A stretch of 64,000 bases of DNA from Natronobacillus azotifigens (GCF_026805325.1 NZ_JAPRAT010000011.1:1-64000); one strand, 5' to 3'. Shown: positions 26,235-37,107, counted from the first letter of the stretch. Numbers and translations: made by a program. Notes: a model not told the origin generated them from the sequence alone.

Positions 26235-26948
26235 GTGTTAAAAATAACCAAAATGGAATGGGATACTAACTTTTGGAACGTAGGACTTTACAATGCAAAC
26301 AAATTATATGAAGCAGAACCTAATGAATTAGATTACCATAATGAATTGGATAGCACGCCATATATTATTCAAGCGTTAGCAAACGATAGTGATATAGATT
26401 ATATTAATTTTTTGGTAGATAACAATTTCAGATTTGTTGAAAGTAAAGTGAATCTAGTAAAAGAGGTTCAAGAGGAAAGTGAAATAGTTGAAGTCAATGC
26501 TTTTCAAGATGCTAAAGTTGAGGACTTCCATGTATGGAAAGATAAATTTTATTCATTATATGGAGGCGTATCTAGATTTTCTTCCATAGGTAGTAAACAA
26601 AAAATAAATGAATTTTATTACACATGGGTTACTAATAGTATAAAAGGAGAACTGGATGATAACTGTGTTGGTTATTATGGTGAAGATTCTTTAGAAGGAT
26701 TTATCACTTATAAAATCTCGAATAAAAAGTTAGTGATTGGGTTAATTGGTGTTTTCCCTGAGTTTCAAGGTAAAAAAATTAGTCAAAGACTATTATGTTT
26801 CATTAATAATTTATCTATTAATAATAATTGTAATAAAATATACGTTTCAACACAGGGGAGAAATACCAAAGCAATTAATGCCTATATTAAAAGTGGTTTC
26901 TTAATCAATAATATAATGCAGTGGTATTATTGCAAGGGGGGATTTTAA
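26235..26948 (+). CDS. wecD: dTDP-fucosamine acetyltransferase-like GNAT (WecD-like)
   Basis: A 237-residue two-part protein with the C-terminal GNAT fold (GLIGVFPEFQGKKISQRLL, the acetyl-CoA-binding region, and AINAYIKSGF near the end). WecD/RffC acetylates dTDP-4-amino-4,6-dideoxygalactose to dTDP-Fuc4NAc. The N-terminus (MEWDTNFWNVGLY) also matches WecD-type proteins. Start GTG directly after the wecF stop; stop overlaps the wecE start as TAATG. Its identity depends strongly on its position between wecF and wecE. Confidence 0.85.
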   Translation: MLKITKMEWDTNFWNVGLYNANKLYEAEPNELDYHNELDSTPYIIQALANDSDIDYINFLVDNNFRFVESKVNLVKEVQEESEIVEVNAFQDAKVEDFHVWKDKFYSLYGGVSRFSSIGSKQKINEFYYTWVTNSIKGELDDNCVGYYGEDSLEGFITYKISNKKLVIGLIGVFPEFQGKKISQRLLCFINNLSINNNCNKIYVSTQGRNTKAINAYIKSGFLINNIMQWYYCKGGF

Positions 26949-28084
26949 TGATAAATTTTAATAAACCACCTTTCATAGGAAAGGAACAAAAATATATTAG
27001 AGAAGTAATAGAAGATAGACAAAAGATTTGTGGAGATGGACATTTTACCATGAAGTGTAATTCTTGGTTTGAAAAAAATTTCTCCATCCCAAAAGTCTTA
27101 CTTACTACATCATGTACCCATGCTCTAGAAATGGCAGCAATATTAGCTAATATTCAACCAGGGGATGAAGTAATAGCACCGTCTTTTACTTTTGTTTCAA
27201 CAGTGAATGCATTCGTGTTGAGAGGAGCTAAAATTATTTTTGTTGATATTAGACCAGATACCATGAATATTGATGAAAATTTAATTGAACAAGCTATTAC
27301 ATGTAAAACTAAAGCAATTGTACCAGTACATTACGCGGGAGTATCGTGCGAAATGAATAGAATTTTGGAGATCGCTAAAAAATACAATCTAGTTGTTATT
27401 GAAGATGCTGCCCAAGGTGTAATGTCCAAATATAATGGAAAAGCTCTAGGAGCTATTGGTGATTTGGGAACTTATAGTTTCCATGAAACTAAGAATTATA
27501 CAATGGGTGAAGGAGGAGCGCTTTTAATTCAGAACAAGAATTTAATTGAAAGAGCAGAGATTATCCGTGAAAAAGGGACTAATAGAAGTAAATTTTTCAG
27601 AGGTCAGATAGATAAATATTCATGGGTTGATATAGGAAGTTCATATTTACCTAGTGAGTTGAACGCAGCTTATTTATATGCCCAGCTTGAAGAAGCTGAA
27701 ATGATTAATACTAACAGGCTAAAGACATGGAACCTATATTATAGAGAATTAAAAGAGCTAGAAGATAAAGGTCTAATTGAATTACCCGTAATACCAAGTA
27801 ATTGTCAACACAACGCTCATATGTTTTATATTAAATGTAGTACTTTTGAAGAAAGACAAGCTCTAATAAAGTATCTTAAGAGAAAACAAATTACTGCTAG
27901 TTTTCATTATATTCCTTTACACTCCTCAGAAGCTGGGAAGAAATACGGTGAATTCTATGGAGAAGACAAATATACTACGACAGAGAGTGAAAGAATTTTA
28001 AGGTTACCTCTGTATTATAAAATTTCAGAAGAAGATATGAGTGAAGTCACTAATTCTATTAAGCATTTTTATAAGGGGAAATAA
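26948..28084 (+). CDS. wecE: dTDP-4-amino-4,6-dideoxygalactose transaminase (WecE)
   Basis: About 378 residues. A PLP aminotransferase that converts dTDP-4-keto-6-deoxyglucose to dTDP-4-amino-4,6-dideoxygalactose. Nearly every WecE landmark is present: ICGDGHFT, EVIAPSFTFVSTVNAFVLRG, PVHYAGVSCEMN, EDAAQGVMS, SFHETKNYTMGEGGA (PLP lysine) and EKGTNRSKFFRGQ. The correct start is ATG 26948, overlapping the wecD stop, with AGGGGGGA upstream. Together with rmlA and rmlB further on, this gives a full route from glucose-1-phosphate to dTDP-Fuc4NAc. Confidence 0.95.
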   Translation: MINFNKPPFIGKEQKYIREVIEDRQKICGDGHFTMKCNSWFEKNFSIPKVLLTTSCTHALEMAAILANIQPGDEVIAPSFTFVSTVNAFVLRGAKIIFVDIRPDTMNIDENLIEQAITCKTKAIVPVHYAGVSCEMNRILEIAKKYNLVVIEDAAQGVMSKYNGKALGAIGDLGTYSFHETKNYTMGEGGALLIQNKNLIERAEIIREKGTNRSKFFRGQIDKYSWVDIGSSYLPSELNAAYLYAQLEEAEMINTNRLKTWNLYYRELKELEDKGLIELPVIPSNCQHNAHMFYIKCSTFEERQALIKYLKRKQITASFHYIPLHSSEAGKKYGEFYGEDKYTTTESERILRLPLYYKISEEDMSEVTNSIKHFYKGK

Positions 28085-28086
28085 AC

Positions 28087-28842
28087 ATGATTATAGAATT
28101 TATTGCACCACCTGGTTCTGGGAAAACATATCTTGCTAAAAAAATAGAAAGTCTTTTTAAACAAGAAGATACTGGAATAGATGGAGTTTATACAAGAGCG
28201 GATATTAGTAAGAAAGGTATTCAATCTAACTCAAGTTTTACAAAAAGAATATTTAATAAATTGAGCTATTTATCTTTTATTGACGGGAATTTTATTAGAA
28301 TTTGCTTAAAAATATTAAAATCGAAAAAAAAAATAAAAATTAAAAAACGAGAAATATCATATATATTAGTAAACTTTAAAAATAACATGATAATAAACAG
28401 AAATATTAATAACAAATCAATTGTCATATTAGATGAAGGTATTATTCAAGCATCTGGTATTTATATGGGTAGCAAATATAATCCTAAACTATTTGATCAT
28501 TATTTAAATTCTGTAATGCAAAACAAGAAAATTAATTATAGCAAACACTCAAAAATTTATATAATCATCGAAAGTAATATCGAAAAAAATTATGAGAGAA
28601 TTGAAAAAAGAAAACAAGGCTGGCCGAAAGTTTGGTCTGAGTATACTAATATTCAAAAACACTCAGCGCTAGAAAATGAATTTGAGAAGGTTAAGGAGAT
28701 ACAGGATAGATTACTGCTCAACGGAGAGAATGTGTTTTTAATAAAAAATGATTTCAATAGGGATTCATTTATATCTGATTTCAGTCAAATAATAAAACTA
28801 GTAAATTATAAGATCAAGGAGAACAATCTTGAATTCAATTAG
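28087..28842 (+). CDS. P-loop protein of unknown function in the capsule locus
   Basis: A 251-residue basic, Lys/Asn-rich protein. A Walker A motif (APPGSGKTYLAKKI) at residues 7-20 and a Walker-B-like VILDEG near 118 indicate an NTP-binding kinase or AAA-type fold; YIIIESN and ERIEKRKQGWPKVWSEY resemble the lid region of nucleotide/sugar kinases. It is co-directional and closely spaced with wecE and overlaps the flippase gene by 14 bp. I do not recognise a specific substrate. Phosphorylation of a sugar or lipid intermediate is possible but speculative. Confidence 0.75.
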   Translation: MIIEFIAPPGSGKTYLAKKIESLFKQEDTGIDGVYTRADISKKGIQSNSSFTKRIFNKLSYLSFIDGNFIRICLKILKSKKKIKIKKREISYILVNFKNNMIINRNINNKSIVILDEGIIQASGIYMGSKYNPKLFDHYLNSVMQNKKINYSKHSKIYIIIESNIEKNYERIEKRKQGWPKVWSEYTNIQKHSALENEFEKVKEIQDRLLLNGENVFLIKNDFNRDSFISDFSQIIKLVNYKIKENNLEFN

Positions 28843-30121
28843 AAAACTACTCAGAAATAATTTTTCGAAAAATGTTTTTATGATCGCTGGTGGGACGGCA
28901 ATTGCGCAAGTGTTAAATTTGTTCTTTTCTCCAATAATAACAAGGCTTTATACACCCGATGAAATAGGTATTCTTACAATATTCACATCGATCATTAGCA
29001 TACTCATTATTGCTTCTTCCTTAAGGTATGAAATCGCAATACCAATAGCTACAAAAGAGAAGCAAGCTGTAAATTTATTAGTTTTAAGTTTTGTAATTCT
29101 ATTGCTCTATGTTGTAATGTTAATTATTATTGTTGGTGTGGGAAACTCATTCTTGTTTATATTTGGTAACACAAATCAAATAACAAAATTTCGGTGGTTT
29201 ATACCTTTAGGGGTGTTATTTTTGGGATGTTATCAAATTTTAAACAGATGGGCTTTACGAGAGAAAAATTTTAAAGCTATTAGTAAAACTAGGGTGAGCC
29301 AGACAGTTTTTGGTGAATTATCAAAAATTACGTTTGGTATATCTAACTTTGGACCTATAGGATTAATAATAGGGAAAATTATTAGTCATAGTGCAGGAAC
29401 ACTAACGCTATCAAAATCTTTATTAAATAGACGTGAATTATTTCAATTAGTTTCGTTAAAAGATATGAAGTGTGTGTGGAAAAGGTATTATCATTTCCCG
29501 CTATACTCTGGTCCGGATAAATTACTCCATACATTCACAATGCAATTGCCTATTATTTTTTTGGCTAGCATTTATGGTGGGGGTGTGGTTGGTTTCTATG
29601 GATTAGCAAATAATATAGTCAAATTACCAATGTCGCTGATTGGTAAATCTGTTGCTGATGTTTTTTATAGTGAAATAGCTAGTATGGGTAAAGAAAATCC
29701 ACAAAAAATTAAAGAATTGACTGATTCTTTACAAAAAAAACTCATATTAATTGCTCTCTTACCCCTAATATTATTATTGTTGGGAGGACCATTCCTTTTT
29801 TCCTTGGTGTTCGGTGATGGCTGGTATCAAGCTGGTGAGTATGCAAGATTGTTATCAATACTAGTTTTTTTTAATTTTATTACTACACCAATTAGTAATA
29901 TAACCTCCGTTTTTGAAAGAGTAAGAGAATCGTTTTTTTTGGTTGTTTTGCGTTTAATACTAGTTCTTATAGTGTTTGGTATAGTATATTTACTTTCATT
30001 AAATTCATACTGGGCAGTAGGTCTTTACTCTGTAGTTATGTCATTAAATTATCTAGCAATATATAGTTTTTCTCAATGGATATTAAAAAAAGAAATAAGT
30101 AAAATAGAGGAGGCATTATGA
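28829..30121 (+). CDS. polysaccharide repeat-unit flippase (Wzx)
   Basis: A 430-residue polytopic protein of the MOP/MATE superfamily with about twelve hydrophobic segments. The N-terminal [21 protein letters not shown] is typical of Wzx translocases, which move undecaprenyl-linked repeat units across the membrane. TTG start inside the end of the preceding gene. It pairs functionally with the Wzy candidate upstream, so the locus is of the Wzx/Wzy type. It overlaps rmlA by 4 bp. Confidence 0.9.
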   Translation: MNSIRKLLRNNFSKNVFMIAGGTAIAQVLNLFFSPIITRLYTPDEIGILTIFTSIISILIIASSLRYEIAIPIATKEKQAVNLLVLSFVILLLYVVMLIIIVGVGNSFLFIFGNTNQITKFRWFIPLGVLFLGCYQILNRWALREKNFKAISKTRVSQTVFGELSKITFGISNFGPIGLIIGKIISHSAGTLTLSKSLLNRRELFQLVSLKDMKCVWKRYYHFPLYSGPDKLLHTFTMQLPIIFLASIYGGGVVGFYGLANNIVKLPMSLIGKSVADVFYSEIASMGKENPQKIKELTDSLQKKLILIALLPLILLLLGGPFLFSLVFGDGWYQAGEYARLLSILVFFNFITTPISNITSVFERVRESFFLVVLRLILVLIVFGIVYLLSLNSYWAVGLYSVVMSLNYLAIYSFSQWILKKEISKIEEAL

Positions 30122-30990
30122 AGGGAATAATATTAGCTGGAGGATCAGGTACGCGTTTATATCCTCTCACAAAAAGTGTATCTAAGCAAATCTTACCTAT
30201 ATATGATAAACCAATGATATATTACCCTTTGTCTGTTTTAATGCTCGCCAATATAAAAGAAGTCTTAATTATTTCCACACCAAGAGATATCAAAATTTTT
30301 AAAGAGTTGCTTGGTGATGGGAAGCAAATAGGAATGAGTTTTAGTTATGCTATTCAAGCTAACCCCAATGGATTAGCAGAGGCTTTTATTATAGGTAAGG
30401 ATTTTATAGGTGATGAATCTGTGGCATTAATTTTAGGAGATAATATTTTTTATGGATCAAACTTTGGTAATAGATTAAAACAAATTTCTAACAATAATCA
30501 CCCAGCTACGATTTTTGGATGTTATGTTAAAGATCCAAGAGCATACGGAGTAGTGGAGGTTGATGAAATGAACAACGCTATATCTATTGAAGAAAAACCG
30601 GATAATCCAAAATCATCCTATGCAGTACCTGGATTATATTTCTTTAATAATAGTGTAGTTAATATCGCAAAGAAGGTCAAACCATCAGTTAGAGGGGAGA
30701 AGGAGATAACATCAATTATTGAATATTACTTAAAAAGAAATCAGTTAAAAGTTGAATTAACCGGTAGAGGTTTAGCGTGGCTAGATACAGGAACTCATGA
30801 ATCACTACTAGAAGCTTCAAATTTTGTTGAAGCAATACAAAAACGCCAAGGCCTATATATAGCTTGTATTGAAGAAATTGCGTTTCGTAAAGGGTATATA
30901 AATAGAGATCAGTTAATAAAATTAGCAGCTCCATTGATAAAAACTGCATACGGACAATATTTGATTGAGGTTGGAAATTCTATAAAATAA
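30118..30990 (+). CDS. rmlA: glucose-1-phosphate thymidylyltransferase
   Basis: A 290-residue nucleotidyltransferase making dTDP-glucose from dTTP and glucose-1-phosphate. Signatures: [44 protein letters not shown] near residue 110 and [10 protein letters not shown]. It is the full usual length. ATGA overlap with the flippase gene. Only rmlA and rmlB are present (no rmlC or rmlD), so the product is not dTDP-rhamnose here but the precursor for WecE. Confidence 0.96.
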   Translation: MKGIILAGGSGTRLYPLTKSVSKQILPIYDKPMIYYPLSVLMLANIKEVLIISTPRDIKIFKELLGDGKQIGMSFSYAIQANPNGLAEAFIIGKDFIGDESVALILGDNIFYGSNFGNRLKQISNNNHPATIFGCYVKDPRAYGVVEVDEMNNAISIEEKPDNPKSSYAVPGLYFFNNSVVNIAKKVKPSVRGEKEITSIIEYYLKRNQLKVELTGRGLAWLDTGTHESLLEASNFVEAIQKRQGLYIACIEEIAFRKGYINRDQLIKLAAPLIKTAYGQYLIEVGNSIK

Positions 30991-31007
30991 TATTAGGTGG
31001 GGTTAAA

Positions 31008-32024
31008 ATGAGAGTGTTGGTAACAGGTGGAGCAGGGTTTATTGGAGGAAATTTTGTTCAATACATGGTTGATAAATATCCTGATTATACCGTATGTAAT
31101 CTAGATAAATTAACGTATGCGGGGGATTTAACAAAACACCAAAGTATAGAAGCTAAAGAAAACTATTCATTTGTTCAGGCAGATGTAGCAGATAGAGAGT
31201 CTATAATGGCTTTATTTGAAAAAGAACAATTTGATTATGTTATTCATTTTGCGGCAGAAAGTCATGTTGATCGTTCAATAGAAGATCCTGAAATATTTAT
31301 TAAAACAAATGTTCAAGGTACACAAGTTCTACTAGATGCTTCTAAAACATTCGGTATCAATAAGTTTGTCCATGTATCAACAGATGAAGTTTATGGAGAA
31401 TTGACGTTTGACTGCAAAACGTTTTTTACAGAGGAAACCCCTTTACAACCTAATAGTCCATACAGTGCTAGTAAAGCTTCGTCAGATATGCTAGTTAGAG
31501 CATACCATGAGACATATAATTTACCAGTAAATATTACTCGCTGTTCTAATAATTATGGACCTTATCATTTTCCAGAAAAGCTTATTCCTCTAACGATTTC
31601 AAGAGTTTTAAATGAAGAAAAAGTTCCTGTATACGGTGAAGGAGATAATATTCGCGATTGGTTACATGTTTATGATCATTGTACCGCGATAGATTTGGTT
31701 ATGCATGAAGGCCGAGTTGGGGAAGTATATAATGTTGGTGGGCATAATGAAAGAACAAATTTAGAGGTTGTAAAAACAATAATAAATAGTTTGAATAAAT
31801 CTGAAGAGCTTATCGAATTTGTGAAAGACCGATTAGGACATGATAAAAGATATGCTATTGATCCGACAAAGCTCGAGAAATTAGGCTGGAAACCTAAATA
31901 TAATTTTGATACAGGTATTAATCAAACGATTCAATGGTATATAGCGAACAAAGACTGGTGGAAGCAAATCATTAGTGGGGAATACCAGAAATATTTTGAT
32001 CATCAGTACGACTTAAAAAAGTAA
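31008..32024 (+). CDS. rmlB: dTDP-glucose 4,6-dehydratase
   Basis: A 338-residue extended SDR. NAD-binding TGGAGFIGGNF at the N-terminus, ESHVDRSI near residue 84, TDEVYGEL near 128 with the catalytic Asp-Glu, and YSASKASSD (Tyr/Lys pair) near 157. It produces dTDP-4-keto-6-deoxyglucose, the WecE substrate. It follows rmlA by 17 bases with AGGTGGGG as ribosome binding site. Its base composition begins to return to that of the conserved flank. Confidence 0.96.
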   Translation: MRVLVTGGAGFIGGNFVQYMVDKYPDYTVCNLDKLTYAGDLTKHQSIEAKENYSFVQADVADRESIMALFEKEQFDYVIHFAAESHVDRSIEDPEIFIKTNVQGTQVLLDASKTFGINKFVHVSTDEVYGELTFDCKTFFTEETPLQPNSPYSASKASSDMLVRAYHETYNLPVNITRCSNNYGPYHFPEKLIPLTISRVLNEEKVPVYGEGDNIRDWLHVYDHCTAIDLVMHEGRVGEVYNVGGHNERTNLEVVKTIINSLNKSEELIEFVKDRLGHDKRYAIDPTKLEKLGWKPKYNFDTGINQTIQWYIANKDWWKQIISGEYQKYFDHQYDLKK

Positions 32025-32042
32025 GCTGGAGGAGTAATCGTA

Positions 32043-33065
32043 ATGCGAACCATCCTAGTTACAGGCGCCGCCGGTTTCATCGGTATGCACCTTTCTAAAC
32101 GGTTATTAGAAGAAGGTCATCGTGTCATTGGTTATGACAATCTTAATGACTATTACGATGTTCAGTTAAAAAAAGATCGTTTAGCGATTCTAGAGAGTTA
32201 TCAGGATTTTGTGTTTTACGAGCAAACATTAGAAGATAGAGAAGCGCTAAATCAAGTGTTTGAAAAAGAAAAGATTGATATTATTATCAATCTAGCGGCA
32301 CAAGCTGGGGTTCGCTATAGTTTAGAGAATCCACATGTGTATGTTGATTCCAATATTGTAGGTTTTGTGAATATTTTAGAAGCCGCTCGACATTTCAACG
32401 TGAACCATCTGATCTATGCATCATCAAGCTCTGTCTATGGTGCAAATGTGAAGATGCCATTCTCAACAGAAGATGAAGTGAATCACCCAATTAGTTTATA
32501 TGCAGCAACGAAGAAATCGAATGAATTGATGGCCCATACGTATAGTCACCTATACAACATTCCAACTACAGGTTTGCGCTTCTTCACGGTATATGGACCT
32601 ATGGGGCGTCCTGACATGGCTTATTTTTCTTTCACAAAAAATATCCTTGCAGGGGAAACGATTAAGGTGTTTAACAATGGCGAAATGATGCGAGATTTTA
32701 CCTATGTGGATGATATCGTGGACGGAATTGTTCGGTTGCTCGATCACCCACCGAAAGCGAATCCGGATTATGATCGAGAACACCCAACACCAAGTGCGAG
32801 CCATGCGCCATATAAAGTATACAACATCGGAAATAATCAACCAGTGAAGTTGATGGATTTTATCCAAACATTAGAAAAGCATATCGGTGTGGAAGCGAAT
32901 AAACAATTTTTACCGATGCAACCTGGAGATGTACAAGCCACTTATGCAGATATTGATGAGCTACAACAAACAACAGGCTTTGCCCCAACAACCACGATTG
33001 ATCAAGGGTTAAAACAGTTTGTGGAATGGTATATGGAATATTACCATAATGACGAAGGACGGTGA
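32043..33065 (+). CDS. UDP-glucuronate 4-epimerase-type SDR
   Basis: A 340-residue extended SDR with [15 protein letters not shown] at the N-terminus, [17 protein letters not shown] (typical of UDP-GlcA epimerases), [13 protein letters not shown] near residue 86 and the catalytic YAATKKSNE near 154. It should interconvert UDP-glucuronate and UDP-galacturonate. AGCTGGAGG precedes the start. The downstream dehydrogenase would supply UDP-glucuronate, so the polymer probably contains a uronic acid. Confidence 0.92.
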   Translation: MRTILVTGAAGFIGMHLSKRLLEEGHRVIGYDNLNDYYDVQLKKDRLAILESYQDFVFYEQTLEDREALNQVFEKEKIDIIINLAAQAGVRYSLENPHVYVDSNIVGFVNILEAARHFNVNHLIYASSSSVYGANVKMPFSTEDEVNHPISLYAATKKSNELMAHTYSHLYNIPTTGLRFFTVYGPMGRPDMAYFSFTKNILAGETIKVFNNGEMMRDFTYVDDIVDGIVRLLDHPPKANPDYDREHPTPSASHAPYKVYNIGNNQPVKLMDFIQTLEKHIGVEANKQFLPMQPGDVQATYADIDELQQTTGFAPTTTIDQGLKQFVEWYMEYYHNDEGR

Positions 33066-33070
33066 AGAAA

Positions 33071-34237
33071 ATGAAAATTGCAGTAGCAGGAACGGGTTAT
33101 GTTGGTTTATCGAATGCTATTTTATTGGCGCAACACAATGAGGTAGTGGCATTGGATATTATAGAAGAAAAGGTTGAAATGATCAATAATAAAAAATCAC
33201 CGATTGTTGATCCAGAGATCGAAGACTTTTTGGCGACTAAACCATTGAACTTAGTAGCGACAACCAACCCGAATGTAGCATATCAAGGTGCAGAGTTTGT
33301 TATTATTTCTACACCGACAAATTATGATCCAGAGAAGAACTATTTTGATACAACTACAGTAGAACGGGTCATTGAAGATGTTATCGAGATTAATCCAGAG
33401 GCTACGATGATTATTAAATCAACTGTCCCTGTTGGGTATACATTAGAAGTGCGGGCAAAATTCAAAACAGAAAATATTGTTTTCTCCCCAGAGTTTTTAC
33501 GAGAGGGAAAAGCGCTTTATGACAACCTATACCCATCACGAATTGTCGTTGGAGAACAATCACCACGTGCCCAAACGTTTGCCGATCTTTTAGTAGAAGG
33601 TGCAATAAAAGAAGATATTGCCGTTTTATTTACTGATGCTACAGAAGCAGAAGCCATTAAGTTATTTGCGAATACATATTTGGCTTTACGCGTCGCATAT
33701 TTCAATGAATTAGATTCTTATGCGGAGATAAGAGGTCTTGATGCCAAGCAGATTATCGAAGGTGTGGGCTATGATCCACGTATCGGAGATCATTATAACA
33801 ATCCATCATTCGGTTATGGTGGCTACTGTTTACCGAAAGATACGAAACAATTATTAGCAAACTATTCTGATGTGCCACAAAATATTATGTCTGCGATTGT
33901 CGATGCTAACCGAACAAGAAAAGACCATGTGTCGGACATGATACTGAAACGAGATCCAAAGGTCGTAGGGATTTATCGCCTAACCATGAAGATGGATTCA
34001 GATAACTTCAGACAATCCGCAATTCAAGGCGTGATGAAACGCCTAAAAGCGAAAGGAATTGAAGTGGTCGTATACGAACCGGTTTTACAAGAAGATGAAT
34101 TTTATCATTCACGTGTCGTAAAAGACTTTGACGAATTCAAGCAAATCTCCGATGTCATTGTTGCGAACCGATTAACCGATGATATTAGAGATGTTGAAGA
34201 TAAGGTTTATACGAGAGATTTGTTTGCGAGGGATTAA
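33071..34237 (+). CDS. ugd: UDP-glucose 6-dehydrogenase
   Basis: About 388 residues. It oxidises UDP-glucose twice to UDP-glucuronate. N-terminal Rossmann motif [21 protein letters not shown] near residue 120, [19 protein letters not shown] near 142, and the catalytic cysteine in [13 protein letters not shown] near 255. I prefer ATG 33071, preceded by GGACGGTGA, to the GTG at 33062. It is the last gene of the capsule locus and is followed by a terminator. Confidence 0.95.
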   Translation: MKIAVAGTGYVGLSNAILLAQHNEVVALDIIEEKVEMINNKKSPIVDPEIEDFLATKPLNLVATTNPNVAYQGAEFVIISTPTNYDPEKNYFDTTTVERVIEDVIEINPEATMIIKSTVPVGYTLEVRAKFKTENIVFSPEFLREGKALYDNLYPSRIVVGEQSPRAQTFADLLVEGAIKEDIAVLFTDATEAEAIKLFANTYLALRVAYFNELDSYAEIRGLDAKQIIEGVGYDPRIGDHYNNPSFGYGGYCLPKDTKQLLANYSDVPQNIMSAIVDANRTRKDHVSDMILKRDPKVVGIYRLTMKMDSDNFRQSAIQGVMKRLKAKGIEVVVYEPVLQEDEFYHSRVVKDFDEFKQISDVIVANRLTDDIRDVEDKVYTRDLFARD

Positions 34238-34248
34238 TAGAGGACTTT

Positions 34249-34280
34249 AGACGCGTCCATTGGGCGTGTCTTTTAATTTT
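34249..34280 (+). terminator. terminator of the capsule locus
   Basis: A 10-bp stem AGACGCGTCC/GGGCGTGTCT (34249-34258 with 34262-34271) including G-T pairs and a 3-nt loop, followed by TTTAATTTT. Confidence 0.8.
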
Positions 34281-34472
34281 GCAATTATGTGAAGTATTGA
34301 GCAATAGAGAGTTAATCAGGTTTAACAAAGATTTTGTCTGCTTTTGGCGGAAAGATCAGATTGTAATTATTCATAGTAGTATGGATTTAAATGCTAGGTA
34401 TCATAAAATAACATATGACTACAATGTGTCATGACATAGAGAAAAAATTTCAAATGAAAAGCATGAAACTAA

Positions 34473-34697
34473 AATGAAGCTACTAATAATAGAAAATACT
34501 ACAAAAATAAGGTCTCTAATTTGGCACAAGCGGATGCGAGTATTACACCAAAACAATTAAACACTCTCAATGTAAAACTAGACATTGAAGGATTAGCTGC
34601 AATGGCTAATAGCATCTTAGATAAGAACGATCAATTATTGGGGGGATTTGACTATATAAAATTGAGCCATACCTCACATTCAGATCGCCCCCTATAA
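34473..34697 (+). pseudogene. decayed coding fragment without a start
   Basis: An open frame of about 74 codons between stop codons reads ...QADASITPKQLNT...DIEGLAAMANSILDKNDQLL...DRPL and stops at 34697. It has protein-like composition but no ribosome binding site or plausible start, so I read it as the 3' remnant of a lost gene. I do not recognise the family. The surrounding 34.3-34.9 kb contains no other gene. Confidence 0.4.
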
Positions 34698-34949
34698 AAG
34701 GAACTTTTAGCAGCCAGTTTTACTTTTACCTATCTTGCTAAAAGTTTTTTGCAAGGAAAGAAGGAGTTTCAGTCCGGAACGATGAATTATATAATAAAGG
34801 GATTCTACAAAATTCTACAAATTTCGAGTATGAACGTCCAATCTCTCTACCCTCCCCGTCGCAGCTTGATCAGGTCCATGTAACATTTAATGCTATCATT
34901 CTCAAAGGTTAACAGGTTTATTTTAAATTTTTAAATAGGAGGTGCAATT

Positions 34950-35027
34950 TTGCCAAGGAAAAAAAGTATTTTGTTTCCTAGAGCTAAATATCACATTGCG
35001 AGTCGTGGTATCCGGAGAACGGGGTAA
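34950..35027 (+). pseudogene. truncated RAYT transposase copy
   Basis: A TTG start after AGGAGGTG gives only 25 residues (MPRKK...AKYHIASRGIRRTG) before a stop. They match the first 25 residues of the RAYT gene at 46906, and the ~220 bases upstream (AAAAGTTTTTT, CAAGGAAAGAAGGAG, ATTCTACAAA, TTCGAGTAT in the same order) match its leader. The remaining transposase is missing; unrelated DNA and the chemoreceptor gene follow. Confidence 0.85.
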
Positions 35028-35083
35028 CAAAGTTAGCGCCTTTCTGTATACGTTTATAATAACATCAAAGGGGGATTTTCTAG

Positions 35084-37102
35084 ATGAAAAGTATCAGCAC
35101 GAAGTTAGTCGTATATTTCTCTGTCATAATGACAGTAGCTTTAATTGTTTTAGGGATTGTGATTATGAACGGGGCTAGTATCTCAATTAAAAATGATGCA
35201 GAAGAAAGTTTGCTTTCTTTGTCAAATGAAGCGGCGCGCGTTGCCGATAGCAGGATTCATGCGGAATTTCTTTATCTTGAAGGTCTAGCCAATCTTCCAC
35301 AAATCAAGGAAGACACGCGTGATATTGATGAAGCGATGAATGTGTTTAAAGAGCGTGCACAAGAAACAGGTTATTTGCGCATCGGCATTGCCGACCTTAA
35401 TGGTAACTTGTATTTATCAGATTCTTACGGTGATGATGGTGATATCGTCGATATTTCTGAACGCGAATATTACCAACAATCATTACAAGGTGAGCGTGGT
35501 TTAATGCCACCGTCGACAAGTGTTAATGCAGCTGATGGAGACCGATTGGTTATGGTGACATCAGTACCTATTGTTGAGGATGGACAAGTTACGGGCGTTA
35601 TAGTAGCTGTTGGAGACGCTGACTTTTTAAGTGTGATTGTTGAAGATATTCAAGTTGGTGAGAGTGGCTATGCATATATGATTGATGACACCGGAACCGT
35701 TGTCGCTCACCGTGATCGCGAAATGATTCGAGATTTCTTTAATCCAATTGCATTATCTGAAGAAGATTCATCTTTATCTTCTGTGGCCACACAATTTGAG
35801 GACATACTTGCCTCAGAAGCTGGTGTAGATAGTTATACATTTAGAGGAAATCATTTATATATAGGTTATGCTAATGTTGGAGATACAGGTTGGAATCTTG
35901 TTGTAACAGCAGATGAACAAGAAGTCTTATCATCAGTAAATGACTTACAACGAACGGCGATTATTATGGTCGCAGGTGCAGTATTGATTGCCATTATCTT
36001 AACTTTTATTGTCGGTTCGGGCATATCTAAGCCAATCCGATTAGTCTCACAATCAGCAGAACAGATTGGCAGATTAGATTTAAGTCAAGATATTGATCCT
36101 TCCTTACTAAAAAGTAAAGATGAGGTAGGACAGTTAGCAGCCTCGCTTCAAGCTGTCACTGAAAATATGCGCAGGATTATTCGTCAAATTGATGAATCAG
36201 CAGGTGATGTCTCTGCTGCCTCAGAACAATTAACAGCCACGTCTCAACAGTCAGCTTCAGCTTCAGAAGAGGTTGCTTCAACGATTCAAGACATCGCTAA
36301 TGGTGCGGAGAATCAGGCAGAAAATACCGAAGCCGGATCTGAAAAAGCGTATCAGCTTGGAAACGTTGTTGAACAAGAACAAGAAGTCGTTGCTAGTTTA
36401 AATCAAGCATTTAAAGAAGTTAACCGAGCAGTTGAAGAAGGTATGGTTGAAATTAAACGTTTGGCATCTATATCAGACCAGACATCAAAAGCGACCAAAG
36501 AAGTGGGATACGGTATCAAAAATACTAATGAAAGTTCTCAACGAATTGGTGAAGCAAGCAGTGTGATCGCAAATATTGCTGAGCAGACTAATCTTTTAGC
36601 ACTTAATGCTGCGATTGAAGCCGCACGTGCGGGTGAAGCTGGTAAAGGATTCTCTGTTGTGGCCGAAGAAATTCGTAAGCTCGCAGAACAGTCAACCGAT
36701 TCGACGGTCTCTATTGATCAGATTGTTAAAGAGTTGCAAGCAAATGCTGGGCGTTCGGTTAAAGTGATGGACGACGTGTCAAAAGCACTGGAGGAGCAAC
36801 TCTCTAGCGTTAAATTGACGCAAACAAAGTACCAACAAATTGAAGAGACGATGCGTACGTCAGACCAAGCAGTTAATAGTTTAAATGATACAGGTCGACA
36901 GATGTCAGAAATTAAAGATGAAATTGTCTCGTCACTAGAAAACTTATCAGCGATCGCAGAAGAAAACTCTGCTGCGACAGAAGAAGTATCTGCTGCGACA
37001 GAAGAACAGACAGCATCGATGGAGGAGGCCTCTCGCTCAAGTTTAAGTCTTGCTGAGTTAGCGGTTGATTTGAAAAACCTAATTGAACAGTTTAAGCTGT
37101 AA
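35084..37102 (+). CDS. methyl-accepting chemotaxis protein with Cache-type sensor
   Basis: A 672-residue transmembrane chemoreceptor. TM1 at residues ~8-30, an extracellular double-Cache-like domain to ~280 ([27 protein letters not shown]), TM2 ~285-308, a HAMP domain ~308-360 and a long coiled-coil signalling domain with the invariant hairpin tip [23 protein letters not shown] near 505. It signals through CheA/CheW, encoded elsewhere. AAAGGGGGA precedes the start. It sits alone between a RAYT remnant and a degraded surface-protein locus. The ligand is unknown. Confidence 0.95.
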   Translation: MKSISTKLVVYFSVIMTVALIVLGIVIMNGASISIKNDAEESLLSLSNEAARVADSRIHAEFLYLEGLANLPQIKEDTRDIDEAMNVFKERAQETGYLRIGIADLNGNLYLSDSYGDDGDIVDISEREYYQQSLQGERGLMPPSTSVNAADGDRLVMVTSVPIVEDGQVTGVIVAVGDADFLSVIVEDIQVGESGYAYMIDDTGTVVAHRDREMIRDFFNPIALSEEDSSLSSVATQFEDILASEAGVDSYTFRGNHLYIGYANVGDTGWNLVVTADEQEVLSSVNDLQRTAIIMVAGAVLIAIILTFIVGSGISKPIRLVSQSAEQIGRLDLSQDIDPSLLKSKDEVGQLAASLQAVTENMRRIIRQIDESAGDVSAASEQLTATSQQSASASEEVASTIQDIANGAENQAENTEAGSEKAYQLGNVVEQEQEVVASLNQAFKEVNRAVEEGMVEIKRLASISDQTSKATKEVGYGIKNTNESSQRIGEASSVIANIAEQTNLLALNAAIEAARAGEAGKGFSVVAEEIRKLAEQSTDSTVSIDQIVKELQANAGRSVKVMDDVSKALEEQLSSVKLTQTKYQQIEETMRTSDQAVNSLNDTGRQMSEIKDEIVSSLENLSAIAEENSAATEEVSAATEEQTASMEEASRSSLSLAELAVDLKNLIEQFKL

Positions 37103-37107
37103 TGGAT

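Noticed and set aside
34942..35178. 78-codon frame over the RAYT remnant and the chemoreceptor start
   Set aside because: It mixes out-of-frame RAYT leader sequence with out-of-frame chemoreceptor codons; the TTG at 34950 and ATG at 35084 frames explain the DNA better.
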